Positions 53,396 through 62,493 of a DNA stretch of 64,000 bases are shown in pieces (the first letter of the stretch is position 1; each line of letters opens with the position of its first letter). The position numbers and the translations under genes were made by a program. This DNA comes from Aldehydirespirator sp965116195 (GTDB taxonomy: Bacteria > Actinomycetota > Acidimicrobiia > Acidimicrobiales > Aldehydirespiratoraceae). Under the pieces are notes generated by a model. That model ran no database searches. It was not told the DNA's origin and worked only from the letters and a program-made list of their open reading frames with translations. The stretch lies in the NCBI GenBank assembly GCA_965116195.1, contig OZ220491.1:2046001-2110000 (forward strand). Reading direction: 5' to 3'.

Positions 53396-55989
53396 TGAGC
53401 CACCGCTTCGTGTGTGGATGGCACAACTGTGGTGGTCTGAGGTTCGACGATTACTGCCGGGCCCAGCACCCGCACGCCCTTCGACAACGAAGACCGCTCC
53501 ACCACCACCGTCTCAGTTTCAGCCATGACTGATGTGTCCATCACAGTACGCACACCGACAGCGGTGGCTTGGGACCCGGCTTCGGCCCGCGCCACATCAA
53601 AGCCACGGGGCTGAGGCACGGAGGCCCGCACCGACCATCCAACTGCCTCTATTGACAATCCTGCGATGGCACGACCAAAGAACTCCTCATATGCCTTGGT
53701 GAACTCAATTGCGAGCAGTTCCCCACTGCAAGCGTCAATATGACCGGTTTGCAGCTGCACGGGTATCTCCCAACCCTGGCCTGAGTAACGCATATGCACC
53801 CAGCGCTCAATGGTCATATCAGCCATGTCATCTGTGCCCCCGCCGACAGCACCGCCGCCACTGTCCGCATCCGGAGCTGCGCCAATGGTCGAACCAGTAC
53901 CAACAGCAGAACCGGGGCCAACAGACCCACCGCCGATGCCGGCAGCCGAAGCCGCACCAGAGGTGGCGACGGAGCCGACATCATCAACAAAAGCAGCCAC
54001 AGCAGAACCGGGGCCAACAGACCCACCGCCGATGCCGGCAGCCGAAGCCGCACCAGAGGTGGCGACGGAGCCGACATCATCAACAAAAGCAGCCACAGCA
54101 GAACGAGTGCCAACAGCAGAACCCGCATCGGCAACCGAACCAAGGCCAACATTGGTGGAAGTATCAACGGCTGAACCGACCACAACAGCAGAACCAGAGC
54201 CAACAGCAGAACCAGGGCCAACAGCAGAAACGGCTACTGCCTCGCTCACGAAAGACACGGCCTCGGTGGTCAACTCACTCAGCATTGACTGCACCTCAGT
54301 CGGGTCAAAATCGTCAAGGCGAACGTAGTGGCTGCGGACCGCCTCATAGGCAAAAGGCGCACGCAAGAAGCCGATGGCAGAACCCACACCAGCGCCGGGA
54401 GGCACCAACAGGTCAGTGATGCCGAGCTTGGAAGCGAGTCTCGCCGCATGCGCCGGGGCGGCCCCACCAAAGGCAACCATCGTGAACCCGTCAAGCACCT
54501 TGCCGCTCTCAACCGCATGAACCCGAGCTGCATTTGCCATGTTCTCATCCACGACTTCAGACACACCAACGGCCGCTGAGTCGGCATCCAAGCCCAAGCG
54601 CTCCCCCACGGTGCCAACCAGTGACCGGCGAGCCGCAGAACCGTCAAGTTGAATACCCGGAGCGCCAAAGGTCTCCGGGGCCAGTCGGCCCAAAACCACA
54701 TCCGCGTCAGTGACGGTGGGCTCACGACCGCCGAGGCCGTAACACGCCGGTCCCGGATCTGCGCCAGCGCTGCGAGGGCCGACCCGGATCTGATCCAACA
54801 TGTCCACCGAAACGACCGAGCCACCGCCAGCGCCAATCTCGATCATCTCAATCACCGGTATGGAAATCGACATGCCACTGCCTTTGGCAAAACGGGTGGT
54901 ACGAGCCACCTCGAAGGTCTTGGCCGTACGCGGCGTACTGTCCTCAATCAGACAGATTTTGGCCGTGGTGCCTCCCATGTCGTAGCTGATCACCCGGTCG
55001 AGGTTGTGCCGCGCCGCGATGTCGGCCGCAAAAATCGCCCCGCCCGCAGGCCCCGACTCCACCAGACGAACAGGCAACTCGGCAGCACTGTCCAAGCTCA
55101 TCAGCCCTCCACCAGAGTGAATCATGTACACGGGACAGCCTGCGCCGAGGGCACGAAGTTGGTCGCGCAGGCGGTGCAGGTACCTGGCGATGGCGGGCTG
55201 CACGTAAGCGTTGGCGCAGACGGTGTTGAAACGTTCCAGCTCACGCATCTGGGGCGAAACCTCAGAAGAGATCGAGATTGCCACGTCACCTGTGACATCA
55301 CGCAGCAGGTCGCGGAAGCGGCGCTCGTGATCCGGGTTCCGGTAACTGTGCAGGAACCCGACGGCGACTGACTCGTAGCCTGTGTGCGCCAGTGTCTCGG
55401 CCAACCGCCGCGCACCGGCTTCATCAAATGGCACGAGCACCTCGCCATGGGCACTCATGCGCTCTCGCAGCACATAGCGGTGGCGACGCTCCACCAGCGG
55501 CCGGGGCAGCACCAGGTTGAGGTCGTACTGGTCGAAGCGGCTCTCGGTGCGGGTCTCCACCACATCGCGAAAACCGGCCGTGGTGACAAATGCACAGAAT
55601 GCCCCTCTGCGCTCAATCAGGGCGTTGGTGGCAAGCGTGGTGCCGTGCACGACTGCGTTCAGATCAGCAGCAACCACTCCGGCTTCGGCCAGCACCGCCT
55701 CCACAGCAGCGAGCACACCAACCTCGGGAGCGCCCTGTGTGGTGAGCACCTTGGTTGACACGAGACCACGACCCGGCCCACCAAGAGCGTCCGGCCCACC
55801 AAGAGCGCCGGTGCTTGACCTGTCTTGAGCGTCCGACCCCGCAAGGGTCCTCAACCCAGCATCAGCGCCCGACCCCACAAGGGTCCTCAACCCAGCATGA
55901 GCGCCCGACCCCACAAGGGTGCTCGGCCCGGCGCTCGTCTCCAGCACCACATCGGTGAAAGTGCCCCCGACATCCACTGCAAGACGCAC
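53320..55989 (-). CDS. hyuA: N-methylhydantoinase/oxoprolinase A subunit with repeat insertions
   Basis: 889 aa versus about 690 normally. N-terminal LAVDVGGTFTDVV, VVHGTTLATNALIERRGA, FLHSYRNPDHE, SEVSPQMRELERFNT, the ASKHA-type SYDMGGTTAKICLIE, GAGGGSVVSVD and GPRSAGADPGPACYG. Two insertions: residues about 20-75 (GSGAHAGLRTLV, GSGADAGLRTLA units) and about 585-725 (GSAVAAFVDDVGSVATSGAA repeated twice and GPGSAVGSGSAV-like units), DNA about 53815-54240. The C-terminus RPQSAKNNPPRTGIAGE comes from the amplified junction. The substrate might be N-methylhydantoin, giving N-carbamoylsarcosine and then sarcosine, or 5-oxoproline. Confidence 0.92.
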   Translation of the reverse strand: MRLAVDVGGTFTDVVLETSAGPSTLVGSGAHAGLRTLVGSGADAGLRTLAGSDAQDRSSTGALGGPDALGGPGRGLVSTKVLTTQGAPEVGVLAAVEAVLAEAGVVAADLNAVVHGTTLATNALIERRGAFCAFVTTAGFRDVVETRTESRFDQYDLNLVLPRPLVERRHRYVLRERMSAHGEVLVPFDEAGARRLAETLAHTGYESVAVGFLHSYRNPDHERRFRDLLRDVTGDVAISISSEVSPQMRELERFNTVCANAYVQPAIARYLHRLRDQLRALGAGCPVYMIHSGGGLMSLDSAAELPVRLVESGPAGGAIFAADIAARHNLDRVISYDMGGTTAKICLIEDSTPRTAKTFEVARTTRFAKGSGMSISIPVIEMIEIGAGGGSVVSVDMLDQIRVGPRSAGADPGPACYGLGGREPTVTDADVVLGRLAPETFGAPGIQLDGSAARRSLVGTVGERLGLDADSAAVGVSEVVDENMANAARVHAVESGKVLDGFTMVAFGGAAPAHAARLASKLGITDLLVPPGAGVGSAIGFLRAPFAYEAVRSHYVRLDDFDPTEVQSMLSELTTEAVSFVSEAVAVSAVGPGSAVGSGSAVVVGSAVDTSTNVGLGSVADAGSAVGTRSAVAAFVDDVGSVATSGAASAAGIGGGSVGPGSAVAAFVDDVGSVATSGAASAAGIGGGSVGPGSAVGTGSTIGAAPDADSGGGAVGGGTDDMADMTIERWVHMRYSGQGWEIPVQLQTGHIDACSGELLAIEFTKAYEEFFGRAIAGLSIEAVGWSVRASVPQPRGFDVARAEAGSQATAVGVRTVMDTSVMAETETVVVERSSLSKGVRVLGPAVIVEPQTTTVVPSTHEAVAQPDGCLLLRPQSAKNNPPRTGIAGE

Positions 55990-56333
55990 GGCTGTCTCAG
56001 CCCCCGCCGCCCAAACCGGTCATCTCACCAACGCTCTGCACACATGGGGTTCAACGCGGTCCGCCCATGGCTCCAACCCCCGCCACCAAGGGCAAATCAC
56101 CCCACTGACACCTGCACACAAGGGGCTTAACGTAAAGTGCTACCTTCCCAGGCACACTCCGAACCCTGACACCCGCACACGGGATTACCACGATCCGCTC
56201 ATCGCTCCAGCCACCGACACCATGGCTCGTCACGCTACTGACGTGGGGCGTATCGGGATCCCACCTCGGGCTGCGACTGCGACATGATGTAGCCATATTC
56301 TCAGCCCTCAGATGATCCCATGGACGTATCAGG
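55990..56333. other. gap between hyuA and a VOC gene
   Basis: About 340 bp; no gene accepted. No strong tandem repeat is seen apart from short CACAAGG words. The minus-strand open frame crossing it overlaps the VOC gene and has no support. Confidence 0.5.
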
Positions 56334-56834
56334 TCACCTACTGCTCGCTTGGTCCTGGAGACCGGCAATCTGTCCAAGATCATCTGACATCATCGCTTTC
56401 GCCCGACGATTGAGTTCCTCATCGTCCACATCTTCAATATGCATGGCCACGTTCCAACTGTGTCCCCAGGGATCCTCAAAGCCCCCGGAGCGGTCACCGT
56501 AGAACTGGTCCTGGACAGGACTTACCTGGCTGGCACCCGCCGCCAGCGCAGCCGCGAAGGTGGCGTCAACATCTTCCACATAGACATTCATGCTGACTGG
56601 TGTGCCACCGATTGTCTTGGGGCCCAGAGCACCCATCTCGGGCCACTCGTCAGACAACATCACCAACGAGTTGCCCAACTCCAACTCGGCGTGACCTATC
56701 TTCCCCCCGGTCTCTATGCGGCGGCGCTCTGTGAACCCCATCACATCGGTATAGAACTTGATGGCTTCAGCAGCACCGTCCACGCACAGATACGTCGAGA
56801 TCCTGGGCCAGCCGTCAGGTATGGGTTGTACCAT
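56334..56834 (-). CDS. VOC (glyoxalase/PhnB-like) family protein 1
   Basis: 166 aa from ATG 56834, which has GAGGGA upstream. Single VOC fold: ISTYLCVDGAAEAIKFYTDV, GFTERRRI, KIGHAELELGNSLVMLSDE, VSMNVYVEDVDATFAAALAAGA, GDRSGGFEDPWGHSWNVAMH. PhnB-like VOC proteins act as small metal-binding enzymes or resistance proteins; the reaction is unknown here. A close paralogue is at 57596. Confidence 0.87.
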   Translation of the reverse strand: MVQPIPDGWPRISTYLCVDGAAEAIKFYTDVMGFTERRRIETGGKIGHAELELGNSLVMLSDEWPEMGALGPKTIGGTPVSMNVYVEDVDATFAAALAAGASQVSPVQDQFYGDRSGGFEDPWGHSWNVAMHIEDVDDEELNRRAKAMMSDDLGQIAGLQDQASSR

Positions 56835-57189
56835 CTTGATCGTTCCCTCTCTATAGGGATTGTTGGAACTCCTCGGGATCATACGCCGCCAAACGATGTT
56901 CCCACAAACCGGGCCGCTTTTTCACCCAGTCGGTGCTGCTGTCGTTGTGGCCGGTGACAGACGACACTCCCCACAGACCCGAGCCGTATTCAAGATGGCT
57001 GACGGTCACGACCTGGCTGCGGCGACACTCCCCACAGACCCGAGCCGCCTCAGCAGGGTGTGCAAATGCAAGGCCTGCGCTCAGCCCGCCTGCCCATTGA
57101 GATCAACGATATGGGCCGTCAGCCTTCCGCCAAGCGACAAGCTCGGCATCTGCGACATCCCAAAACGTGTCCCACAGTTCCGTGGGCAG
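56835..57189. other. gap holding a 28-codon in-frame continuation of the NifU-like gene
   Basis: CGACACTCCCCACAGACCCG is repeated at about 56962 and 57025. On the minus strand, directly after the TGA at 57190, the same frame continues for 28 codons (PTELWDTFWDVADAELVAWR) to a TGA at 57103. The DAELVA words repeat the end of the preceding gene, so this may be an internal duplication cut off by a stop. Confidence 0.45.
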
Positions 57190-57522
57190 TCAGCCCTCTG
57201 CCATGGCGACGAGTTCGGCATCTGGCGGGATCACAACGCCCGGAACGTAATAGGTGTAGAGATCAGCGATTACCTCCTCAACCACTGATGCGTCGGACTC
57301 GGACATCTCGGCGGTGACCATCGAGCCATGGATATGCACAGCGGTGATCTTGCCCGTCGCCAACATCCTGCGAGCCAACTCGTCAACTGGACGATCACCG
57401 AGGATCTCCTCGCCCACCCGGTAACGCTCGTGGCCCATACCGGTGAGCGTTCGGTTCAACTCAAAACGAACAATGCCGGGCTTGGGCGAACTTGTCCGCA
57501 AGAAAGTGACCGGTTGACCCAT
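57190..57522 (-). CDS. small NifU N-terminal-like protein
   Basis: 110 aa. FLRTSSPKPGIVRFELNRTL, GMGHERY and DELARRMLATGKITAVHIHG are arranged as in Nfu_N/NifU-N-like small actinobacterial proteins; no Cys is present, so direct cluster binding is unlikely. The role is unknown. It sits between two VOC paralogues, and a 30-bp fragment of it recurs at 58131-58160, pointing to a duplicated VOC + NifU-like unit. Confidence 0.6.
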   Translation of the reverse strand: MGQPVTFLRTSSPKPGIVRFELNRTLTGMGHERYRVGEEILGDRPVDELARRMLATGKITAVHIHGSMVTAEMSESDASVVEEVIADLYTYYVPGVVIPPDAELVAMAEG

Positions 57523-57595
57523 GACACCCCAAGGCTACCGGTGCCAGTGGGCACAGCGGCACCCCCTCGGGTGATCCCATGAGGGCATCAATCAG

Positions 57596-58069
57596 TCAGC
57601 GCTCGTCCTGGTGCTCGCCGGACATCATCGCGTTTGCCCGACGATCCAGCTCGTCAGGGTCCACTTCTTCAACATGCGAGGCCACGGTCCAACTGTGTCC
57701 CCAGGGATCCTCAAAGCCCCCGGAGCGGTCACCATAGAACTGGTTCTCGACAGGGCGTGTCTGGCTGGCACCAGCTGCCAACGCAGCCGCAAAGGTGGCC
57801 TCAACGTCTTCCACATAGACAAGCATGCTGACCGGTGTACCACCGATTGTCTTGGGGCCAAGAGCACCCATCTCGGGAAACTCGTCAGACAACATCAACA
57901 ACGAACTGCCCAGCTCCAACTCAGCGTGACCGACCTGCCCCCCGAACACCATGCGACGGCGCTCGGTGAACCCCAACACATCGCTGTAGAACTTGATGGC
58001 TTCGGCAGCACCGTCCACGCAGAGATATGTCGTTAGCCTGGGATAGTCATCTGGTATGGGCTTGACCAT
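57596..58069 (-). CDS. VOC (glyoxalase/PhnB-like) family protein 2
   Basis: 157 aa from ATG 58069. About 75-80% similar to protein 1 (LTTYLCVDGAAEAIKFYSDV; GFTERRRMVFGGQVGHAELE; MGALGPKTIGGTPVSM; GFEDPWGHSWTVASH). Arose by tandem duplication. Function as for protein 1. Confidence 0.87.
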   Translation of the reverse strand: MVKPIPDDYPRLTTYLCVDGAAEAIKFYSDVLGFTERRRMVFGGQVGHAELELGSSLLMLSDEFPEMGALGPKTIGGTPVSMLVYVEDVEATFAAALAAGASQTRPVENQFYGDRSGGFEDPWGHSWTVASHVEEVDPDELDRRANAMMSGEHQDER

Positions 58070-58127
58070 TTGGTCGTTCCTTCCATAGAGAGTCCGGCAC
58101 TCTTGGAATGATACGCTGTCAGGCGAT

Positions 58128-58165
58128 GTTCCGGACTCGGACATCTCGGCGGTGATCAGCGAACC
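58128..58165 (-). pseudogene. fragment of the NifU-like gene
   Basis: GACTCGGACATCTCGGCGGT matches 57296-57315 inside the NifU-like gene. It lies just upstream of VOC gene 2, as the full gene does upstream of VOC gene 1, so it is the remnant of the second copy. Confidence 0.6.
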
Positions 58166-58189
58166 CGTTGCTCACACGCCGGGCAACCC

Positions 58190-59323
58190 TCACAATGACT
58201 CGCCCTCGGCGAACAACTCCAGTTGATCTGTCACGGGAGTCGGCTCAATGCGGGGAACACCGGTCCAGCGCAGGCTGCTCATAAACGCCCAGCGGCGACG
58301 ATGGATGGCACACGGACCCCACGCCGCCAGAGCCGCCACATGGCGCGGACACGGATAGCCCTTGTTGGAGGCAAACCAATAGCCCGGATAACAGTCCGCC
58401 ATCTGGGTCATCATGCGATCTCTTGTGACTTTGGCCACCACCGAAGCCGCAGCGATTGACAGGCTGAGGGAGTCCCCCCGAACGACCGTCGTAACCGTTG
58501 GGCCACAAGAACCGCCTCGAACAGGTGCGGCAACCGGAGATACCGCGTGACTGAATACATCAGTCCGGCTCGGCTCATCCCCAACAACTGCGGCAACCGG
58601 AGATACCGCGTGACTGAATACATCAGTCCGGCTCGGCTCATCCCCAACAACTGCGGCAACCGGAGATACCGCGTGACTGAATACATCAGCCGGGCTCGGC
58701 TCATCCCCAACAACTGCGGCAACCGGAGATACCGCGTGACTGAATACATCAGTCCGGCTCGGCTCATCCCCAACAACTGCGGCAACCGGAGATACCGCGT
58801 GACTGAATACATCAGCCGGGCTCGGCTCATCCCCAACAACTGCGGCAACCGGAGATACCGCGTGACTGAATACATCAGTCCGGCTTGGATCATCCCCGAC
58901 GACCGCGGCAACCGGAGTACCGGACTTGTCGGCAGTGGTGACAAAGTCCCACGAGCCATCCACCAGCACATGATCCACAGGCATGCCCAAGCCAGCAACA
59001 GCACGCTGAGCCGCAAGTCGTTGTGCGTCGGCCATGCCCAACCTGGTGCACTCATCAACGCTGGCGTGACCCACCGACACGGCCCTGGCCCAGGCGATGA
59101 TGCGATCACACAGCACCTCACGCTCAAGGCTCGTGAGCATCTTGGAATCGCGCACCTTGTAGATGCGTTGGTCAGGATCGGCCACCAACGCAGCAACCGT
59201 CAGAGGACCGGCCCAGGAACCGCGCCCCACCTCGTCCACTCCGGCAACGACCGCAGCTCCTGCATCCCACAGACTGCGCTCAAGTCTCAGTCCCGGTGCT
59301 TTCCCTCGCAGGGCGCGCCTCAC
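58190..59323 (-). CDS. rnhB: ribonuclease HII with a six-fold repeat insertion
   Basis: Removes RNA from RNA-DNA hybrids. Catalytic GVDEVGRGSWAGPL at 28-41, RDSKMLTSLERE, VDECTRLGMADAQ, LVDGSWDF near 120, and VVRGDSLSLSIAAASVVAKVTRDR from 280. Normal RNase HII is about 225 aa; here 377, because residues about 130-279 consist of six 21-residue units (AAVVGDEPSRTDVFSHAVSP; 63 bp, DNA about 58520-58915). The insertion lies exactly in the loop between the DG.W strand and the GD.S..IAAAS segment, and all catalytic motifs are kept, so activity is likely retained. Confidence 0.94.
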   Translation of the reverse strand: MRRALRGKAPGLRLERSLWDAGAAVVAGVDEVGRGSWAGPLTVAALVADPDQRIYKVRDSKMLTSLEREVLCDRIIAWARAVSVGHASVDECTRLGMADAQRLAAQRAVAGLGMPVDHVLVDGSWDFVTTADKSGTPVAAVVGDDPSRTDVFSHAVSPVAAVVGDEPSPADVFSHAVSPVAAVVGDEPSRTDVFSHAVSPVAAVVGDEPSPADVFSHAVSPVAAVVGDEPSRTDVFSHAVSPVAAVVGDEPSRTDVFSHAVSPVAAPVRGGSCGPTVTTVVRGDSLSLSIAAASVVAKVTRDRMMTQMADCYPGYWFASNKGYPCPRHVAALAAWGPCAIHRRRWAFMSSLRWTGVPRIEPTPVTDQLELFAEGESL

Positions 59324-59403
59324 CGAAGCAGTAGCTGATGCGTTGTGAGAGGCGGAAGCGGCGGCACCTCAGGGCCGCCGGGGTTGTCGCCGCCGTGTGG
59401 TTG

Positions 59404-59892
59404 TCAGAGGGTCCAGGTGGAAAGAACCAGGGCCTTCTCTCGCCATGCCTGGATGTTGGCATCCAGAACGTCCAACGGGTTGAAGGGGATCACACCCTCC
59501 ATCACGTCGTCCTCACGCATGCCGTACAAGGCACCCATGGCAAAGCGGCAGCAGTAGACGGTGGCACCCTCATTCATAAGGGTCTGCAGTTGACGGTTGT
59601 AGCCGAGGTTGCCGGGGAAACCCTCCTGGCCCACTGCGGGATAACCGCGGGCTGCGTTGGCCATCAGCACAGCCGGCCCATAAAGCACGAACGTCAGCTT
59701 GAAGCCCTTGCGTTGCAACCGGGTTGCGGTGAGCATGTTCACAAGCCCGACAGAACCTTCAAAAGGCACTGTGTGCATGAACACGTAAGCCTTGTCACCT
59801 TCCTCGGCCTTGTGATCGGGGAATATCTTCTCCTCGATGTTGTGCATGACGTCGCCCTCTTTGGGCGGCGGGATTGTCACTGTCTTGGGCAT
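59404..59892 (-). CDS. DsrE family protein
   Basis: 162 aa. ATG 59892 has AAGGAG at ideal spacing. DsrE/DsrF-like fold: KAYVFMHTVPFEGSVGLVNML, GFKLTFVLYGPAVLMANAARG, and a C-terminal LMNEGATVYCCRFAMGALYG with two Cys in the place where sulfur-carrying DsrE proteins have the active Cys. Likely a sulfur-handling protein; it sits near a CoA-disulfide-reductase-like flavoprotein and OsmC. Confidence 0.85.
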   Translation of the reverse strand: MPKTVTIPPPKEGDVMHNIEEKIFPDHKAEEGDKAYVFMHTVPFEGSVGLVNMLTATRLQRKGFKLTFVLYGPAVLMANAARGYPAVGQEGFPGNLGYNRQLQTLMNEGATVYCCRFAMGALYGMREDDVMEGVIPFNPLDVLDANIQAWREKALVLSTWTL

Positions 59893-59974
59893 TTGTTGCT
59901 CCTTGTTGGTTGGGTTGACAATGTTGACTGAAGCTGAAGCAGTGGGGCCAGTCCTGGAACCAAGGTGCAGGCAC

Positions 59975-60235
59975 TCATACGGCGGGCCTTCGTGACGCTT
60001 CGGTGGATGCAGGCCAAGAACGTCGATGGGAACCGGGTAGTGATCGGATCATGAAGTCACGCAGCCGTGACGGAAGCAGGCGGTAGACGGGCGTGAACAC
60101 CTGCCGCCAGAAGCGCTCGCGGACACCCTGCGGCCCCACAGGTGCCGGAACGTCATAGCGAGCGGCGATGCGACGCTGAGCGTCAATCAGCAAATAGTGT
60201 TGGGAGTTGGAGCGAAGCCACTGAGAAAATCTCAT
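59975..60235 (-). CDS. small basic protein, unrecognised
   Basis: 86 aa, starting MRFSQWLRSNSQHYLLIDAQ and rich in Arg (RERFWRQVFTPVYRLLPSRL). No domain recognised. It lies 19 bp downstream of the flavoprotein gene and upstream of the DsrE gene on the same strand, so it is probably in one operon with them. It is accepted for its position and biased non-repetitive composition. Confidence 0.5.
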   Translation of the reverse strand: MRFSQWLRSNSQHYLLIDAQRRIAARYDVPAPVGPQGVRERFWRQVFTPVYRLLPSRLRDFMIRSLPGSHRRSWPASTEASRRPAV

Positions 60236-60254
60236 TGTTGATACGCCCCGAAGC

Positions 60255-61589
60255 CTAGAGTCCGGCCAGAAGATTCTGCGCGGCCACCGCAATCGGCTCA
60301 TTCAAAGCACCAATCGCCGGCGAGTACACGTTCTCCATCGTGGCCAACTCCTCGGCTGTGATCCCGACCCGGACTGCCATTGACAAGAAGTCGGCCCTCT
60401 CCTTGATGCCTTCGCCACCGATCATCTGAGCACCGATCAGCTTCAACGAATCGGGCTCAGCCAGCAGCTTCACGGTGATGGGCTTGACACCCGGGTAGTA
60501 ACGGGCACGGGTGATGCCCTGGGCCTTGCCCACAACATGGGCCAACCCCAGAGCCGTGGCAAGCGTCTCACCAAATGAGACACCGCCGATCATCCACTCA
60601 CCGGCAAGCAGACCCCACGGAACATAGACAGGCCGGTAGTGACGGCTCCCGCCGGCTGCGTTGGTGCCTGCGGTCTTGCCCTGGGCATAAGCGTGGGAAC
60701 CCGACAGGCCCTGCAGTGGCACCTTGGTAACACCATGTGGTATCTCGGTGCAGTCGCCGGCCGCGAAGATGTCCGGATCCGAGGTCTGCATCCGGGAGTC
60801 CACCACCAAACCCCCGGTGGTGCCCACCTCGAGACCGGCAGCCGCAGCAATCGGATTGTTGGGAACCTTGTGCGTTCCGATGATGACCAGATCAGCTTCA
60901 ACAGCACCCTGCTCCGTCTCGACACGGCTCACTGCCCCCTCACCCTTGAAGGCGGTCACCCGGTTGCCCCACTGCATGTCAACGCCCTGGTCCTGCCAAC
61001 TCTGGCGCACCGGCTCGATGATGTCCGGATCAATGACATCAGCCATCGGCCAGGGGGCCTTGTCAACGACTGTCACCTTGACACCGCGATGCACCAGCGC
61101 GCCCACCATCTCCAAAGAAACCAGACCGGCCTCAACCACAACCGCGGATTTGCAGGAGTCAATCCGCCTGTCCCAATCCATGGCCTGCCGTATGTACTTG
61201 ACCTCGTAGATCCCGTCGAGGTCAGCACCGGGCACTCCTGTAGCGGCGTAGTTCCACCCGGACGCAAATATCAGACGGTCATAGGACCTGGTGCCCTCAC
61301 CAGCGACGGTCACCGTCTTGGCAGCCGGATCAATGGCCTCCACCTCTGTCTCGTAGTGGACATCAATCCCCGCCTTGACGTACTGCTCCTTGGTGGCGAG
61401 GAAGAGTCGCTCGAACGAGTCGATCTCCTGACCGTGGACATAGGGAATGCCGCAGGGGCTGTAGCCGACATCCGTGTCCGCCGTGTAGACCACGACATCG
61501 GCATCGGGAGCGACACCCTTGGCTGCTCCCGCAGCACCTATCCCCGCAGCACCTCCGCCGATCACCGCAATGCGTTTCATATATGACAT
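60255..61589 (-). CDS. FAD-dependent pyridine nucleotide-disulfide oxidoreductase (CoA-disulfide reductase/NPSR-like)
   Basis: 444 aa. FAD motif IAVIGGGAAGIGAAGAAK at 7-24, redox Cys in YSPCGIPYVHG near 46, ASGWNYAATGVPG, FAAGDCTEIPHGVTK and a C-terminal dimerisation domain. The NAD-binding motif, normally GxGxxG, reads VEAGLVSLEM here, losing two glycines, which may weaken NAD(P)H binding. The family reduces CoA disulfide or persulfides; the DsrE and OsmC neighbours support a sulfur or peroxide role. Start ATG 61589 or 61580. Confidence 0.9.
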   Translation of the reverse strand: MSYMKRIAVIGGGAAGIGAAGAAKGVAPDADVVVYTADTDVGYSPCGIPYVHGQEIDSFERLFLATKEQYVKAGIDVHYETEVEAIDPAAKTVTVAGEGTRSYDRLIFASGWNYAATGVPGADLDGIYEVKYIRQAMDWDRRIDSCKSAVVVEAGLVSLEMVGALVHRGVKVTVVDKAPWPMADVIDPDIIEPVRQSWQDQGVDMQWGNRVTAFKGEGAVSRVETEQGAVEADLVIIGTHKVPNNPIAAAAGLEVGTTGGLVVDSRMQTSDPDIFAAGDCTEIPHGVTKVPLQGLSGSHAYAQGKTAGTNAAGGSRHYRPVYVPWGLLAGEWMIGGVSFGETLATALGLAHVVGKAQGITRARYYPGVKPITVKLLAEPDSLKLIGAQMIGGEGIKERADFLSMAVRVGITAEELATMENVYSPAIGALNEPIAVAAQNLLAGL

Positions 61590-61619
61590 CTCATATCGGA
61601 ACCTAAACCCTTCGCCACA

Positions 61620-62097
61620 CAGTTGTCAAGCCCGCCCACACCGACAGGTCTTGCCGTCAACCCCGCCCACCGCACAGACCATGCCACCAAACCGCCACCA
61701 CGACCGTCAGAGCCGGCCATCAAACCACCACGAAACTACTACCACGACCGTCAGAGCCGGCCATCAAACCACCACGAAACTACTACCACGACCGTCACAC
61801 TCTGACCTCAAACCGCCACCACGACCGTCAGACCCGGCCATCAAACCACCACGAAACTACTGCCATGACCGTCACACTCTGCCCTCAAACCGCCACCACG
61901 ACCGTCAGACCCGGCCATCAAACCACCATGGCCGGTACCACGACCGTCACACTCTGACCTCAAACCGCCACCACGACCGTCAGACCCGGCCATCAAACCA
62001 CCATGGCCGGTACCACGACCGTCACACTCTGACCTCAAACCGCCACCACGACCGTCAGCTCTGGCCATCAAACCACCATGGCCGGTAGACCTTGCCA
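61620..62097. repeat. tandem repeats of a CCACCACGACCGTCAGA unit
   Basis: About seven imperfect units (period around 68-70 bp, with subunits ACCACGACCGTCAC) between 61680 and 62095. Units alternate CATCAAACCACCACGAAACT and CATCAAACCACCATGGCCGG versions. No unique spacers, so not CRISPR. The array occupies the gap between osmC and the flavoprotein gene. Confidence 0.92.
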
Positions 62098-62493
62098 TCA
62101 AACTGCCACCACAACCAACTCCGGGGTGTTGCGGATGGTGTTGGTCACGTAGCACACGCGTGCGGCGGACTCCAACAACCTGTCCCTGACCTCCTCCTCA
62201 CATCCGACATCAACGCGGATCTCCAACGCTGAGAAACGTGGACCCTCGTAGGTGCCGGTGACCTCCACGTTCAGATGAGACAACTCGATACCACGCCTAC
62301 CCGCAACATGCGCCACAGCCAGCGTGAAACAGGACGACACCGAGGCCAGCAGCAACTCCGTGGGTTGCGGCCCCTCGTTGCTGCCACCGGCGCTCTCGGG
62401 CTCGTCCACCGGAATCGTGAAAGTGCCAGCGGTGACATCGCAGCGGTATGCACCCAACCACCGTGCCGAAACAGTGCGGGTCAAAGAACTCAC
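62098..62493 (-). CDS. OsmC family protein
   Basis: 131 aa. Features: DEPESAGGSNEGPQPTELLL then ASVSSCFTLAVAHVAGRRG with the first active Cys (about 55), and AARVCYVTNTIRNTPEL with the second near 113. OsmC/Ohr-type peroxiredoxins reduce organic hydroperoxides. GTG start at 62493. Part of the sulfur/redox group with the flavoprotein and DsrE genes. Confidence 0.92.
   Translation of the reverse strand: MSSLTRTVSARWLGAYRCDVTAGTFTIPVDEPESAGGSNEGPQPTELLLASVSSCFTLAVAHVAGRRGIELSHLNVEVTGTYEGPRFSALEIRVDVGCEEEVRDRLLESAARVCYVTNTIRNTPELVVVAV

Noticed and set aside
52934..53532. Three parallel plus-strand open frames over the hyuA-hyuB junction
   Set aside because: A 103-bp stop-free repeat keeps all frames open; no coding evidence.
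61680..62095. CRISPR-like array before osmC
   Set aside because: No unique spacers, imperfect unit boundaries and no cas genes; degenerate tandem repeat.
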